Source: Bacillus methanolicus PB1 (GTDB lineage Bacteria; Bacillota; Bacilli; Bacillales; Cytobacillaceae). Taken from it: a DNA stretch of 64,000 nt. The stretch lies in contig NZ_AFEU01000003.1 in the NCBI RefSeq assembly GCF_000262755.1, positions 372,001-436,000 on the forward strand, written 5' to 3'. This document shows, one piece after another, positions 42,637-51,348 of the stretch. A program made the translations under genes and the position numbers. The first letter of the stretch is position 1; the number at the start of each line of letters is the position of its first letter. A model generated the notes under the pieces. The model was not told where the DNA came from. It saw nothing but the letters and a program-made list of their open reading frames with translations, and did not search any database.

Positions 42637-43116
42637 TATATTATGTGTTATATTCAAGAATAGTTCAACTTTTATTTACAATTTTCCGTTTTTTATCCGG
42701 ATAATACCAATTTCTATTGGATTATTCAATTTATCTTCCACCGGCTCTTAATTCATATATTATTTGATTTTATAAAAATAAATAAAACATTCACAAGCAA
42801 ATCATTACACACTTACACATTAAATATATAAATAAACAAAAGAACCTTATAAATGTGCTCCTGTTTTAAACTATTCAACCCTAAACAAAAATCTTTCATT
42901 TCATTTGTTCCCCCCAAATTTCTTGCGATCTTATCCTATATAAGGCTTTCTCTCCAGTTTTTCAACATTCTCATGATAAAAAAAGTGAAAACTTATTTAA
43001 CTTTAACATTACCGCTTTTTTTCTTAAACTTTTTGTAATAAGATTTGAAAAGATCATCTTTTATTAAGTATTAAAAAGGGGTTAAAGTGCAGTAACTGTT
43101 AGGAGTGTTAAATGAA
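42637..43116. other. AT-rich intergenic region
   Basis: About 480 bases with no supported gene, hairpin or known site apart from the czcD promoter at its left end. Confidence 0.5.
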
Positions 43117-43455
43117 ATGTCAACTAAAATAAAATGGTTAAAGTGGTTAAGTTTTTTGATCGTTATTCTGATCATCATACTCGGCGTTTTTTTCTTCGTA
43201 CCTTTTAAACAAACTCCATCAGACGATACGAGAATGATACTGGACCATAGAACGAAAACATACATTGCTCCAATCTGTTTTGAGCAATCGATTGCATCCA
43301 ACTGGCTAGAGGAAACGACATTAAAAAAAGTGAAGAAAACATATTATGAACCAAACACAAAATGTACAAAAGAAGCTTTAGAGGGAAAACAAACCACACT
43401 ATTTCTTATGCTTGCGGAGAAATTTGGTATAGTAGAGAGCAAATGGGATTGGTAA
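43117..43455 (+). CDS. Membrane-anchored small protein, unknown function
   Basis: 112 residues. One N-terminal helix (about 8-28) followed by an outside domain of about 80 residues with two Cys (APICFEQ and NTKCTKE) that could form a disulfide. No family recognised. ATG at 43117 has AGGAG 11 nt upstream; GTG at 43105 abuts that site. A strong terminator follows. Confidence 0.55.
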   Translation: MSTKIKWLKWLSFLIVILIIILGVFFFVPFKQTPSDDTRMILDHRTKTYIAPICFEQSIASNWLEETTLKKVKKTYYEPNTKCTKEALEGKQTTLFLMLAEKFGIVESKWDW

Positions 43456-43503
43456 ATTTGGATTATTCATTAAATTAAAAAAGGGATATAATGTTATTTC
43501 TCC

Positions 43504-43537
43504 AATGGCTGTCGACTTTGTCGACAGCCATTTTTAT
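43504..43537 (+). terminator. Terminator after the small membrane protein
   Basis: Stem AATGGCTGTCGAC (43504-43516) with GTCGACAGCCATT (43520-43532), 3-nt loop, then T-run. Confidence 0.85.
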
Positions 43538-43686
43538 TCTAAGAACAAGTGAATCCAAAATTAAATATCCTTTCGAAACGTATTAAGTCTGTACGAACTT
43601 TAGGTTCCCATGATCAATCCCTATATTATAAATACAAACTTTATTGTAAACTTAATTATTTGTCCATTATGAATATTAAAATAATA

Positions 43687-43715
43687 TTGACAAAATTTAG
43701 CCGTTGGAATAAAGT
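43687..43715 (+). promoter_or_regulatory. Promoter of the Tat multicopper oxidase operon
   Basis: TTGACA (43687-43692), 17-nt spacer, TAAAGT (43710-43715). Downstream at about 43742 is AAAGGAAACTTTTT, a dyad that could be an operator. Confidence 0.55.
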
Positions 43716-43769
43716 TTAGAAAAGGATCATACTTTTGCACAAAGGAAACTTTTTAGAGGTTGTTCAAAA

Positions 43770-44783
43770 TTGTCTAAACAAAACCAAATATCTAGACGAG
43801 ATATATTAAAATTGGGAGCTACTGGCGCCTTGGGGTTGACAGGGAGTTATTTTCTAAATGGATTAACATCATTTAATTCCCCAGTTAAAGCTCAATCGCA
43901 TAATAAGAGGCACAATAATATGGACCATAATCAAATGATGAACGATAATACGAAAACTTCTGGTTACAAAATGGCTGAGAAACTATTAACTGAATTTGAT
44001 TATGGAAAGGTAACCAAACTTTCTAACGGCCAGACCCTGCGAGAATATGAAATTGTTGCTATTGACAAAGAAATTGAAATTGCAAAAGGCATTAAATTTC
44101 CAGGGTGGACGTATAACGGAACCATTCCAGGCCCTACGTTTCGTTGTACGGAGGGAGACTTACTTCGTTTTCATTTTACAAATAAAGGAAGCCATCCTCA
44201 CTCTATTCACTTTCATGGCATTCATCCGCCAAATATGGATGGAATTACTGCGATTTACCCAGGGGAAAAGTTCACTTATGAGTTTGAAGCCAAGCCATAT
44301 GGATTGCAGATATATCATTGTCATGTATTACCACTTGCCCGTCATATTCATAAGGGGTTGTATGGAAACTTTATTATTGATCCGAAAACACCAAGAGAAC
44401 CGGCGTTAGAGTTAAATATGGTAATGAATGGGTTCGACTTGGATTTGGACGGTGAAAATGAGTTTTACACCGTTAATGGATATGCCTTCGCATTCATGAA
44501 TCATCCAATAAAAGTAAAAAAAGACCAGCTAGTCCGTATTTATCTTAGTAACTTAACGGAATTTGATTTAATTAACTCTTTCCATCTTCATGCTAACTAT
44601 TTTACGTATTATCCCACAGGAAGAAATGATAACCCGGCTCAATTTACCGATACGATCATGCAGTGTCAGGGCGAGCGCGGGATTCTAGAAATGAGATTTC
44701 CATACAAGGGAAGCTACATGTTCCATGCCCACGTCAGTGAATTTGCTGAATTGGGATGGATGGGATTTTTTGAAGTAGAGTAA
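43770..44783 (+). CDS. Tat-exported two-domain multicopper oxidase
   Basis: 337 residues. A twin-arginine signal SRRDILKLG (about 8-16) precedes a hydrophobic core and a Met/His/Asn linker (RHNNMDHNQMMND). Two cupredoxin domains: domain 1 with SIHFHGIHPPNMDG and IYHCHVLPLARHIHKGL (Cys/His ligands), domain 2 with SFHLHANYF and MFHAHVSEFAELGWMG. This is the size of two-domain oxidases or nitrite-reductase-like proteins rather than of the 540-residue oxidase at 17636. TTG start at 43770. Pairs with the ZIP transporter 14 nt downstream. Confidence 0.82.
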   Translation: MSKQNQISRRDILKLGATGALGLTGSYFLNGLTSFNSPVKAQSHNKRHNNMDHNQMMNDNTKTSGYKMAEKLLTEFDYGKVTKLSNGQTLREYEIVAIDKEIEIAKGIKFPGWTYNGTIPGPTFRCTEGDLLRFHFTNKGSHPHSIHFHGIHPPNMDGITAIYPGEKFTYEFEAKPYGLQIYHCHVLPLARHIHKGLYGNFIIDPKTPREPALELNMVMNGFDLDLDGENEFYTVNGYAFAFMNHPIKVKKDQLVRIYLSNLTEFDLINSFHLHANYFTYYPTGRNDNPAQFTDTIMQCQGERGILEMRFPYKGSYMFHAHVSEFAELGWMGFFEVE

Positions 44784-44797
44784 AGGAGGTTGGCAAA

Positions 44798-45967
44798 ATG
44801 AAGGAAAAATGGATTATCTCAGGTTTAATTCCTTTAGTAATGTTTATAGGGGTATTATCATGGGTGTTGAAAAACGGAGCAGGTGTCGAACAAGATCCTG
44901 CTGCACCTATCGAAGTATTGAATATTGAAAGGATTAAAGTAACAAATTCAGGGTTTGAACTTTCGGTAAGTAATACCGGTCCAGAAACGCTTACGATTTC
45001 ACAAGTGATTGTAGATGATTCTATTTGGAATTTCAGCGTTTCCCCTAATCCTACACTCAAACGATTTGAGAAAGGAAAAGTAACAATTTCTTATCCATGG
45101 GTTGAAGGAGATCCTCATACCATTAAAATCATCACTGAAAATGGCATTGTAACCGAAAGAGAAATTGCTGCGGCAACACTGACTCCTGAAGCTAGCTGGA
45201 GTAACTTTTTAAACTATGGATTTATCGGTTTTTATGTCGGAATTGTCCCTATCACTCTTGGTTTATTATGGTATCCATTTATGAAGCATTTTAAGCGAAA
45301 ATGGATTAATGCCTTACTTGCACTCACTGTCGGACTCTTATTGTTCCTATTTGTTGGAACACTTGCTGACGGATTTGAAATCGGCGCCGAGGCTCCTTCT
45401 GTCTTTCAAGGGAATATGGTCGTCATAATAGGAGCTGCAATTACCTTTTTACTATTGATCGGATTTGACCAATATCAGAATAGAAAACTAGAATCAAATG
45501 GCTACTCACCTTACAGATTGGCACTTCTTATGGCCATTGGAATTGGGCTTCATAACTTTGGGGAAGGATTGGCAATCGGATCGTCCTTTGCTCTGGGAGA
45601 AGCCGCACTAGGAACATTTTTAATCATTGGGTTTACTCTACACAATATTACAGAAGGTATCGGAATAGCTGCTCCACTTTTAAAAACCAAACCACGAACA
45701 AAGGACTTTTTGATTCTCGGAACAGTCGCTGGTGCACCTGCGATCCTTGGTACTTGGTTTGGTGGGTTCATTTTCTCGCCAATCTGGGGTGCTCTATTCT
45801 TAGGAGTTGGAGCAGGGGCCATTTTGCAAGTGATTTATGTCATTACGAAAATTCTTATTGAAGACCATAAAACCTATAGGGAACCATTCGTCTCATGGTT
45901 AAATCTTTCCGGGTTCACAATTGGACTGTTAATCATGTACTTTACAGCATTTTTTGTTAAATATTAA
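44798..45967 (+). CDS. ZIP-family transporter with extracytoplasmic N-terminal domain
   Basis: 389 residues. One N-terminal helix (about 7-25), an outside beta-rich domain of about 110 residues (VTNSGFELSVSNTGPETLTI, Ig/DUF-like), then eight helices with ZIP motifs GIGLHNFGEGLAIGSS and GFTLHNITEGIGIAAP. Co-transcribed with the Tat multicopper oxidase (AAAGGAGGTTGGCAAA before ATG, 14-nt gap). The oxidase may set the redox state of the metal that this protein moves, as in iron or copper uptake systems; that link is inferred from the pairing only. Confidence 0.8.
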   Translation: MKEKWIISGLIPLVMFIGVLSWVLKNGAGVEQDPAAPIEVLNIERIKVTNSGFELSVSNTGPETLTISQVIVDDSIWNFSVSPNPTLKRFEKGKVTISYPWVEGDPHTIKIITENGIVTEREIAAATLTPEASWSNFLNYGFIGFYVGIVPITLGLLWYPFMKHFKRKWINALLALTVGLLLFLFVGTLADGFEIGAEAPSVFQGNMVVIIGAAITFLLLIGFDQYQNRKLESNGYSPYRLALLMAIGIGLHNFGEGLAIGSSFALGEAALGTFLIIGFTLHNITEGIGIAAPLLKTKPRTKDFLILGTVAGAPAILGTWFGGFIFSPIWGALFLGVGAGAILQVIYVITKILIEDHKTYREPFVSWLNLSGFTIGLLIMYFTAFFVKY

Positions 45968-46154
45968 GCTAGCAACTTTTGAATGTTTGTCCCTTCAAGT
46001 GCTGTCCAAATAGAATTTTTATCCTTAATCTTGTGTCATTTTACACCCTTGAGAAGGATGGGAGGTTCAAGGGAATATATAATAAATAAGGCCTTATTAG
46101 CATATTGTTATATGTGAACATTTTTAAAATAAAAAATGATGGAGGAAAAAAATC

Positions 46155-46367
46155 ATGACACACGAAATTAGAAAAGCGAAAATTAAATGTGAATTCACGA
46201 ATGGTTTTTCTCTATCCCCCGATACTTCAACAGAAAATGCTTTACGGAAAATTTTAGATGCAGTAAAAAACGGGAAGACTGCAGAGGTAAAAATTGTTGC
46301 AGAATATATGGATGGAACAGAAGCAGATTTTGAATTTGCAGATGAAGAAGATGAGGAGGAGGACTAA
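46155..46367 (+). CDS. Small acidic protein, unknown function
   Basis: 70 residues ending in ADEEDEEED. GGAGG lies 9 nt before the ATG. Contains NALRKILDAVKNGKTAEVKIVAEYMDG, a helix-strand pattern. No family recognised. Confidence 0.55.
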   Translation: MTHEIRKAKIKCEFTNGFSLSPDTSTENALRKILDAVKNGKTAEVKIVAEYMDGTEADFEFADEEDEEED

Positions 46368-46479
46368 TTCAGAACTCTTACCGTTCAAAAAAGGAGAAGA
46401 TAAGATATGATATTAGGTCAATAAAGTAGACACAAAAATTTATAAATTTTTTAGCAGCTACCGCGCTATCGCTTGGTGG

Positions 46480-46527
46480 CCTCTTCAATAGGTGAAGGAT
46501 GTCCCCATCCTTCACCTATTGAAGAGG
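46480..46527. terminator. Perfect 22-bp hairpin
   Basis: Arms 46480-46501 and 46506-46527 pair without mismatch around a 4-nt loop, and a T-rich stretch follows on the plus strand. It lies between two convergent genes and probably terminates the one from 46155; the arm length is unusual. Confidence 0.65.
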
Positions 46528-46562
46528 TTATTTTCTTTTACCACAAACATTTTACTCATACC

Positions 46563-46999
46563 TTACTTTAAAGAAGTTTTAAATACATAACTTACTTTAT
46601 CATAATTCATTTTATTTTCGTAAAATCGGTGTGCTTCTGTACGTTGTATACCTGAAGATAAAGCAACACTTTCATAATTATTTTCTTTCGCCCATTCATG
46701 AACATATGTAAGCAATCTCTCACCGTACCCTTTTGAACGCTTATTGGCATCTGTAACCAAGTCACAAACCCAAACAAATCTGCCATAATAAAGTGTTATC
46801 ATTGGCTGAAAACCAACAACTGCAACAATTTCATCGCCATCAAATAAAGCGAACATTTTATATTCTTCTTTTTCTTGCGCCTCCTTTATTAGTTCAAGGT
46901 AAGAACTTTCATCAAGATGAGTTCGCAACTGCTCATAACTGGAAATGCTGCAATAATCTCATTACGTGATTGAAGTTCTTTAACTGTTAAAGTGTTCAT
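46563..46999 (-). pseudogene. GNAT N-acetyltransferase with a one-base deletion
   Basis: Minus strand: ATG at 46999 (GGGGTTTATT upstream) gives [21 protein letters not shown], then the frame shifts near 46932 and continues as [19 protein letters not shown] to the stop at 46563. The restored protein would be 145 residues with acetyl-CoA site [13 protein letters not shown] and a usual GNAT C-terminus. Total length is one base short of a multiple of three, consistent with one lost A in an ATGAAGCAG context. Either a recent inactivation or a sequencing error. Confidence 0.75.
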
Positions 47000-47499
47000 A
47001 ATAAACCCCTTTTCGTAATTATTTGTAAATTAAGTTTATCAATTTTTTCTGTTAAACTGAATACTCCATACATTTAATAACAATTATTAAAATTACAGCA
47101 GAATTGAAAACGCAATTCTTATTTAGACTTATGTTTCTAAAATTACGTCATCTAGTCCAAAAAGGTTTAAATAAAGGGAGAAGCCATGAATGGAATGTAA
47201 GAGGTGCCCCATCGAACATAATTATTTCAATTTCTACACATAATAATTTTCGGGTCTTACCATCAATTAAACCTACTAAGGAGTGATCACTCATCTTTAA
47301 TCAGCATTTCTCAAATCCAAAGCACGTTACAACAAATGCAAAGCTCAGTACAAAGTATTCACCAGTGATTTAACAATATTTAACAGCGACTTATTTGCTT
47401 TAAAATGTATCCTAATTTATGTTCGTGAATGTACATTCATTGGGAGAATGTTATTAATTGCTTCTATGAATAGACTATCAAAATGAGGAGGATGTTTGT
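47000..47499. other. Intergenic region upstream of the Mdh-type dehydrogenase
   Basis: About 500 AT-rich bases. A Gln/Ser-rich reading (SISQIQSTLQQMQSSVQSIHQ, about 47306-47369) is preceded by AAGGAG but has no start codon in frame, so I treat it as a decayed gene start at most. No promoter could be singled out. Confidence 0.35.
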
Positions 47500-48657
47500 A
47501 TGACAAACACTCAAAGTATATTTTACATACCTTCAGTCAATTTGTTTGGTCCAGGATCTGTTAATGAGGTTGGAACTCGATTAGCTGGCCTTGGCGTGAA
47601 AAAAGCTTTATTAGTTACAGATGCTGGTCTTCACGGCTTAGGTCTTTCTGAAAAAATTGCCAGTATCATTCGTGAAGCTGGTGTGGAAGTATTAATTTTT
47701 CCAAAAGCCGAACCAAATCCAACTGATAAAAACGTCGCAGAAGGTTTGGAAGTGTATAACGCTGAAAACTGTGACAGCATTGTCACTTTGGGCGGCGGAA
47801 GCTCGCATGATGCTGGAAAAGGCATTGCATTAGTAGCTGCTAACGGTGGAACAATTTACGATTATGAAGGTGTCGATAAATCAAAAAAACCAATGGTCCC
47901 GCTCATTGCGATTAATACAACAGCTGGTACAGGCAGTGAATTAACTAGATTTACAATCATCACAGATACTGAACGTAAAGTGAAAATGGCGATTGTTGAT
48001 AAACATGTAACACCTACACTTTCAATCAACGACCCAGAACTAATGGTCGGAATGCCTCCGTCTTTAACAGCTGCTACTGGATTAGATGCATTAACTCATG
48101 CAATTGAAGCTTATGTTTCAACGGCTGCTACTCCAATTACAGATGCACTTGCCATTCAGGCGATCAAAATCATTTCTAAATACTTGCCACGTGCATTTGC
48201 AAATGGCAAAGATATGGAAGCACGTGAGCAAATGGCCTTCGCTCAATCATTAGCTGGTATGGCATTTAATAACGCTTCTTTAGGCTATGTTCATGCAATT
48301 GCACACCAATTTGGCGGATTCTACAACTTCCCTCATGGCGTTTGCAATGCGATCCTTCTGCCACATGTATGCCGATTTAATTTAATTTCTAAAGTGGAAC
48401 GTTTTGCAGAAATTGCTGCTCTCCTAGGTGAAAATGTCGCCGGCCTAAGTACTCGCGAAGCAGCTGAAAAAGGTATTAAAGCGATCGAAAGAATGGCTAA
48501 AGACCTTAACATTCCAAGAGGCTTTAAAGAACTGGGTGCTAAAGAAGAAGACATTGTGACTTTAGCTGAAAATGCGATGAAAGATGCAACGGCATTAACA
48601 AATCCTCGTAAACCTAAGTTGGAAGAAGTTATACAAATTATTAAAAATGCTATGTAA
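47500..48657 (+). CDS. mdh: NAD-dependent iron-containing (type III) alcohol dehydrogenase, methanol dehydrogenase-like
   Basis: 385 residues. NAD site GGGSSHDAGKG (about 95-105) and metal ligands in GLDALTHAIEAYVS, HAIAHQFGGF and NFPHGVCNA (Asp and three His). From memory the sequence is very close over its full length (start MTNTQSIFYIPSVNLFGPGS) to the Bacillus methanolicus Mdh proteins, which oxidise methanol to formaldehyde and are stimulated by the Act nudix protein. Other short alcohols are also oxidised by this family. AGGAGGATGTTTGT precedes ATG. Single gene with its own terminator; no ribulose monophosphate pathway gene is nearby. Whether it supports methylotrophy cannot be decided here. 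Confidence 0.88.
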   Translation: MTNTQSIFYIPSVNLFGPGSVNEVGTRLAGLGVKKALLVTDAGLHGLGLSEKIASIIREAGVEVLIFPKAEPNPTDKNVAEGLEVYNAENCDSIVTLGGGSSHDAGKGIALVAANGGTIYDYEGVDKSKKPMVPLIAINTTAGTGSELTRFTIITDTERKVKMAIVDKHVTPTLSINDPELMVGMPPSLTAATGLDALTHAIEAYVSTAATPITDALAIQAIKIISKYLPRAFANGKDMEAREQMAFAQSLAGMAFNNASLGYVHAIAHQFGGFYNFPHGVCNAILLPHVCRFNLISKVERFAEIAALLGENVAGLSTREAAEKGIKAIERMAKDLNIPRGFKELGAKEEDIVTLAENAMKDATALTNPRKPKLEEVIQIIKNAM

Positions 48658-48673
48658 TTCGACAAAAATGAAG

Positions 48674-48721
48674 AGGCTGTCCCGACAGTCAGTGGAACTG
48701 ATTGCGGGACAGCCTTTTTTA
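48674..48721 (+). terminator. mdh terminator
   Basis: Stem AGGCTGTCCCG (48674-48684) with CGGGACAGCCT (48705-48715), then TTTTTTA. Confidence 0.85.
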
Positions 48722-48882
48722 GCTTACGTATGCTGAATTTGTAATGTACCCCGAATTCTCCTTGTTTTCTTCGCTTTTTACAAAACCATGTATGTTTTAA
48801 TCATTCTTCCGGAATATCGGTGAACTGTGTCTAGCCCACAACATAAAATGGTTTAGAAGCGTGTCTGAAAGGAGATGGGGTA

Positions 48883-49371
48883 ATGTCTAATAATCTTCAT
48901 GCTGTCATGACTGGCTTGGATCAGGAATATGCCGAAAGGCTGGCTGATGCTTTTAATGTCTACTTAGCCAATCTTCACGTTACACTAATAAAAATACACA
49001 ACTTTCATTAGAACGTAGTTGGTGTTGATTTCTTCGATTTTCATAGAGAATTGGATACGGTTTATGAAGAAGTTAACAAGGAAATTGACCGGATTGCGGA
49101 ACGCATTAAAATGTTGGGGTTCTACCCGCTTGGCTCGATGAAGGATTTTGTCCGCAATGCTACTCTGGAAGAAGATCCCAGCATGCCTTATGATACATTT
49201 ACAGTTGCATATCTTGTTGCAAATGATTTTGCATCTACCACCCGCTGCTTACGTGAAGTCAATGAATTTGTAAGGGAAACAACGGATGAATTTTCGATTG
49301 ATCTCATTGCAAATGCATTAGCTTTCTTAGAAAAATTTGTCTGGTTCTTCACGGCATACTTAAAAAAATGA
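48883..49371 (+). pseudogene. Dps/MrgA-like ferritin gene interrupted by TAG
   Basis: ATG at 48883 (AAGGAGATGGGGTA) starts MSNNLHAVMTGLDQEY; codon 43 is TAG (49009-49011); the same frame then runs to 49371. Around the stop the protein reads LHVTLIKIHNFH-stop-NVVGVDFFDFH, where Dps proteins have HNxHW, so TGG (Trp) became TAG. The remaining features (DTVYEEVNKEIDRIAERI, PLGSMKDFV) are normal for the ferritin-like Dps fold, 162 residues in all. As it stands no full protein is made; an internal start would lack the first ferroxidase His. Confidence 0.8.
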
Positions 49372-49403
49372 ACTGCCCACAAGTTCCCAAAACAGTGAGC
49401 ACA

Positions 49404-49440
49404 CAAAAAATCCCATTTCACCCGTTCCATTTGAAATGGG
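49404..49440 (-). terminator. Terminator of the SDR gene
   Basis: Stem CCCATTTCA (49412-49420) with TGAAATGGG (49432-49440), followed on the minus strand by ATTTTTTGTG. Confidence 0.75.
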
Positions 49441-49469
49441 GTAATATCTATTTACGTGCTCTTATTAAC

Positions 49470-50399
49470 TTACATATTCCCGATATATTTTCTGAACCAG
49501 TCTACTGTTTTCCGGATGGCTTCTCTATGTTCTGTCACTTGAAACGGAAATGCTTTTGCAAATTTTGCATGGCTGACAATAAACGGTTTATTGAACATAT
49601 ACATCATTTCCTTGAATTCACGCATGTTTTTATCAAAAAGTCCAAGAACATTTACTATTTGTGAAGTTGCGACACGGTATGTTGGCTTTTTGCCAATTTC
49701 ATCGCCAACCATTTCAATTAATTCTCTTGTAGATACTGTGGGAGCAGCCGGAATATGCCAAACTTGACCAAGTGATCCATCGTTTTCTGACAAGGTTACA
49801 AGTCCGCGTGCAAAATCTTCAATAAAAATGTGGGTATGAGGGAGATCGATGTTCCCGATTGCCTCGGCTTTCTTCCCCAATAATAGATTTCCGATTACCC
49901 TGCTTCCCAATGTCGCCACTAAAGCTCTTGGACCGAAAAAATCAGGGCCTCTTCCGATTACTGCCTTAATCTTTCCTTGCTGATGACTGTTAAGAAGGTT
50001 TTCAGCTACTTGAGCACGCACCTTTGTTTTAGCTCCAATTGGCTTATAAGAAAGATCTTCATGATAATCAACATTAACCGGACCATAAGCATACAGATTA
50101 TCGGCATAAATTAATTTCGCTCCTGAAAAAGCTGCCGCTTCAATTAATCCATCCATTATCGAAGGTAAATGATCGGACCAATCTGAATACGGTAAACCTG
50201 CACAATGAAATATTTTTTCTGCATCTTTGCAAATTTCTTTTGTAAAATTTCGGTCACGTGCGTCACCTTTGATCATTTCCACTCCTTGTGGAATATCTGC
50301 TTTTCCTGTCCGATTTATGACCTTCACCTTTTGCCCGCGGTTCAAAAGTTCCCGTAAAACGGCCATTCCAAGCGGACCTGTTCCAAAAATATAGTTCAT
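49470..50399 (-). CDS. NAD-dependent epimerase/dehydratase family protein (extended/atypical SDR)
   Basis: 309 residues. Rossmann start MNYIFGTGPLGMAVLRELL (glycine motif), DARD-type acidic turn, and a helix with YADNLYAYG where SDRs carry Tyr. A typical YxxxK is not obvious, as in the atypical NmrA-like branch. Substrate unknown. A dyad at 50466-50483 upstream and the neighbouring TetR gene (same strand, upstream) suggest that the regulator controls it. Confidence 0.75.
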   Translation of the reverse strand: MNYIFGTGPLGMAVLRELLNRGQKVKVINRTGKADIPQGVEMIKGDARDRNFTKEICKDAEKIFHCAGLPYSDWSDHLPSIMDGLIEAAAFSGAKLIYADNLYAYGPVNVDYHEDLSYKPIGAKTKVRAQVAENLLNSHQQGKIKAVIGRGPDFFGPRALVATLGSRVIGNLLLGKKAEAIGNIDLPHTHIFIEDFARGLVTLSENDGSLGQVWHIPAAPTVSTRELIEMVGDEIGKKPTYRVATSQIVNVLGLFDKNMREFKEMMYMFNKPFIVSHAKFAKAFPFQVTEHREAIRKTVDWFRKYIGNM

Positions 50400-50465
50400 C
50401 TCTCTCCCTCAACTTTCTTTTCTTAAATCTTTACCTTTTGTTTACTCAAATTAAATAGTTTACTT

Positions 50466-50483
50466 ATGTTAATTATTTAACAT
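50466..50483 (-). promoter_or_regulatory. Dyad upstream of the SDR gene, possible TetR operator
   Basis: Perfect inverted repeat ATGTTAA-TTAT-TTAACAT, 67 bases upstream of the SDR start. The TetR-family gene is next to it, so it is the natural candidate for the binding protein. Confidence 0.5.
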
Positions 50484-50540
50484 GAATTAATAAAATTTGT
50501 CAATTGTCTTTTTAGAAAATTTTTCATATAATTTTCGACA

Positions 50541-50574
50541 TAAAAAAGGGTCAGACCCCTCGAGTCAGACCCTT
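50541..50574 (-). terminator. Terminator of the TetR gene, GGGTCAGACCC type
   Basis: AAGGGTC (50546-50552) with GACCCTT (50568-50574), followed on the minus strand by TTTTTTATG. Belongs to the same hairpin family as 33035, 54179 and 57473. Confidence 0.7.
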
Positions 50575-50589
50575 GAAGAAAATTTTCAC

Positions 50590-51222
50590 CTATTTACATT
50601 TTATTAAGTCTAGATGAAGCCGGTAATAATCCATAAAATCACGGGAACTATAAATATGTGATGTTAAGTAAGCACCATAAAAAATCGTAAATAATATTTT
50701 TACGAGATCATCTGTTGTTTTATCTGTCATAATGACACCGTCTTGTTTAGCTTCTTCAATATATTTATAGAAAATATCGCCAAGATTTTGCACTTCCGGC
50801 TCGACAAGCTCCTCGTGTTCAGGAAAAAGCAAATGAATTTCCGTTTCTGTTAAAATCGGCATACGCGGATGCATTTTTTGCTCGGACAAAAAGCTGATCA
50901 AACTTAACATTAATCCTGGACGAACCTTTGCACTTTCAGCAATGCTCTTAAATAAAAACTCAATGGCTGCAATTCCTCTCTTCGGTTGAAGCTGCAAATC
51001 GATTAACCGCTGCGACAGCCATATTCTCATACAATAGACTAACAGGTCATCTTTTTGCGGAAAAAACTTAAAAAAAGTAACTTTTGATACTTCTGCCTTT
51101 TTGCAAATATCCTCCACATTAACTTCCCGAAAAGTATTTTCGCCGATAAGGTCCAGCCCCGCCTGTAAAATAGATATTTTTGTTCTTGCTTTCTTTATTT
51201 CCCGTAACGAATGATCTTTCAT
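50590..51222 (-). CDS. TetR/AcrR-family transcriptional regulator
   Basis: 210 residues. N-terminal helix-turn-helix: ARTKISILQAGLDLIGENTF, VEDICKKAEVSKVTFFKFFP. The ligand-binding part is variable and gives no hint of the inducer. AAGGTGG precedes the start. Likely target: the adjacent SDR gene and/or itself. Confidence 0.85.
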   Translation of the reverse strand: MKDHSLREIKKARTKISILQAGLDLIGENTFREVNVEDICKKAEVSKVTFFKFFPQKDDLLVYCMRIWLSQRLIDLQLQPKRGIAAIEFLFKSIAESAKVRPGLMLSLISFLSEQKMHPRMPILTETEIHLLFPEHEELVEPEVQNLGDIFYKYIEEAKQDGVIMTDKTTDDLVKILFTIFYGAYLTSHIYSSRDFMDYYRLHLDLIKCK

Positions 51223-51348
51223 TGCAGTACCACCTTACTTTTGATTAACCATAATTTAAAAATTAACACCGGTAAATTGAAATGTCAAACAATACGGGAA
51301 GCAAGTATTAATAAAAGCGGCCTTATTTGACTGTACATTTAAAGCGGT

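Noticed and set aside
46408..46460. End of an IS3-like insertion sequence (sequence around TTAGGTCAATAAAGTAGACAC)
   Set aside because: It looks faintly like an IS terminus, but there is no transposase, no second end and no target duplication.
47300..47370. Small Gln/Ser-rich gene
   Set aside because: Ribosome-site-like AAGGAG is present, but no ATG, GTG or TTG lies in that frame at a usable distance.
49009..49011. TAG in the dps-like gene as pyrrolysine or other recoding
   Set aside because: The site is a conserved Trp one base from TAG (TGG to TAG), and no pyrrolysine system is expected in Bacillaceae; a simple nonsense mutation explains it.
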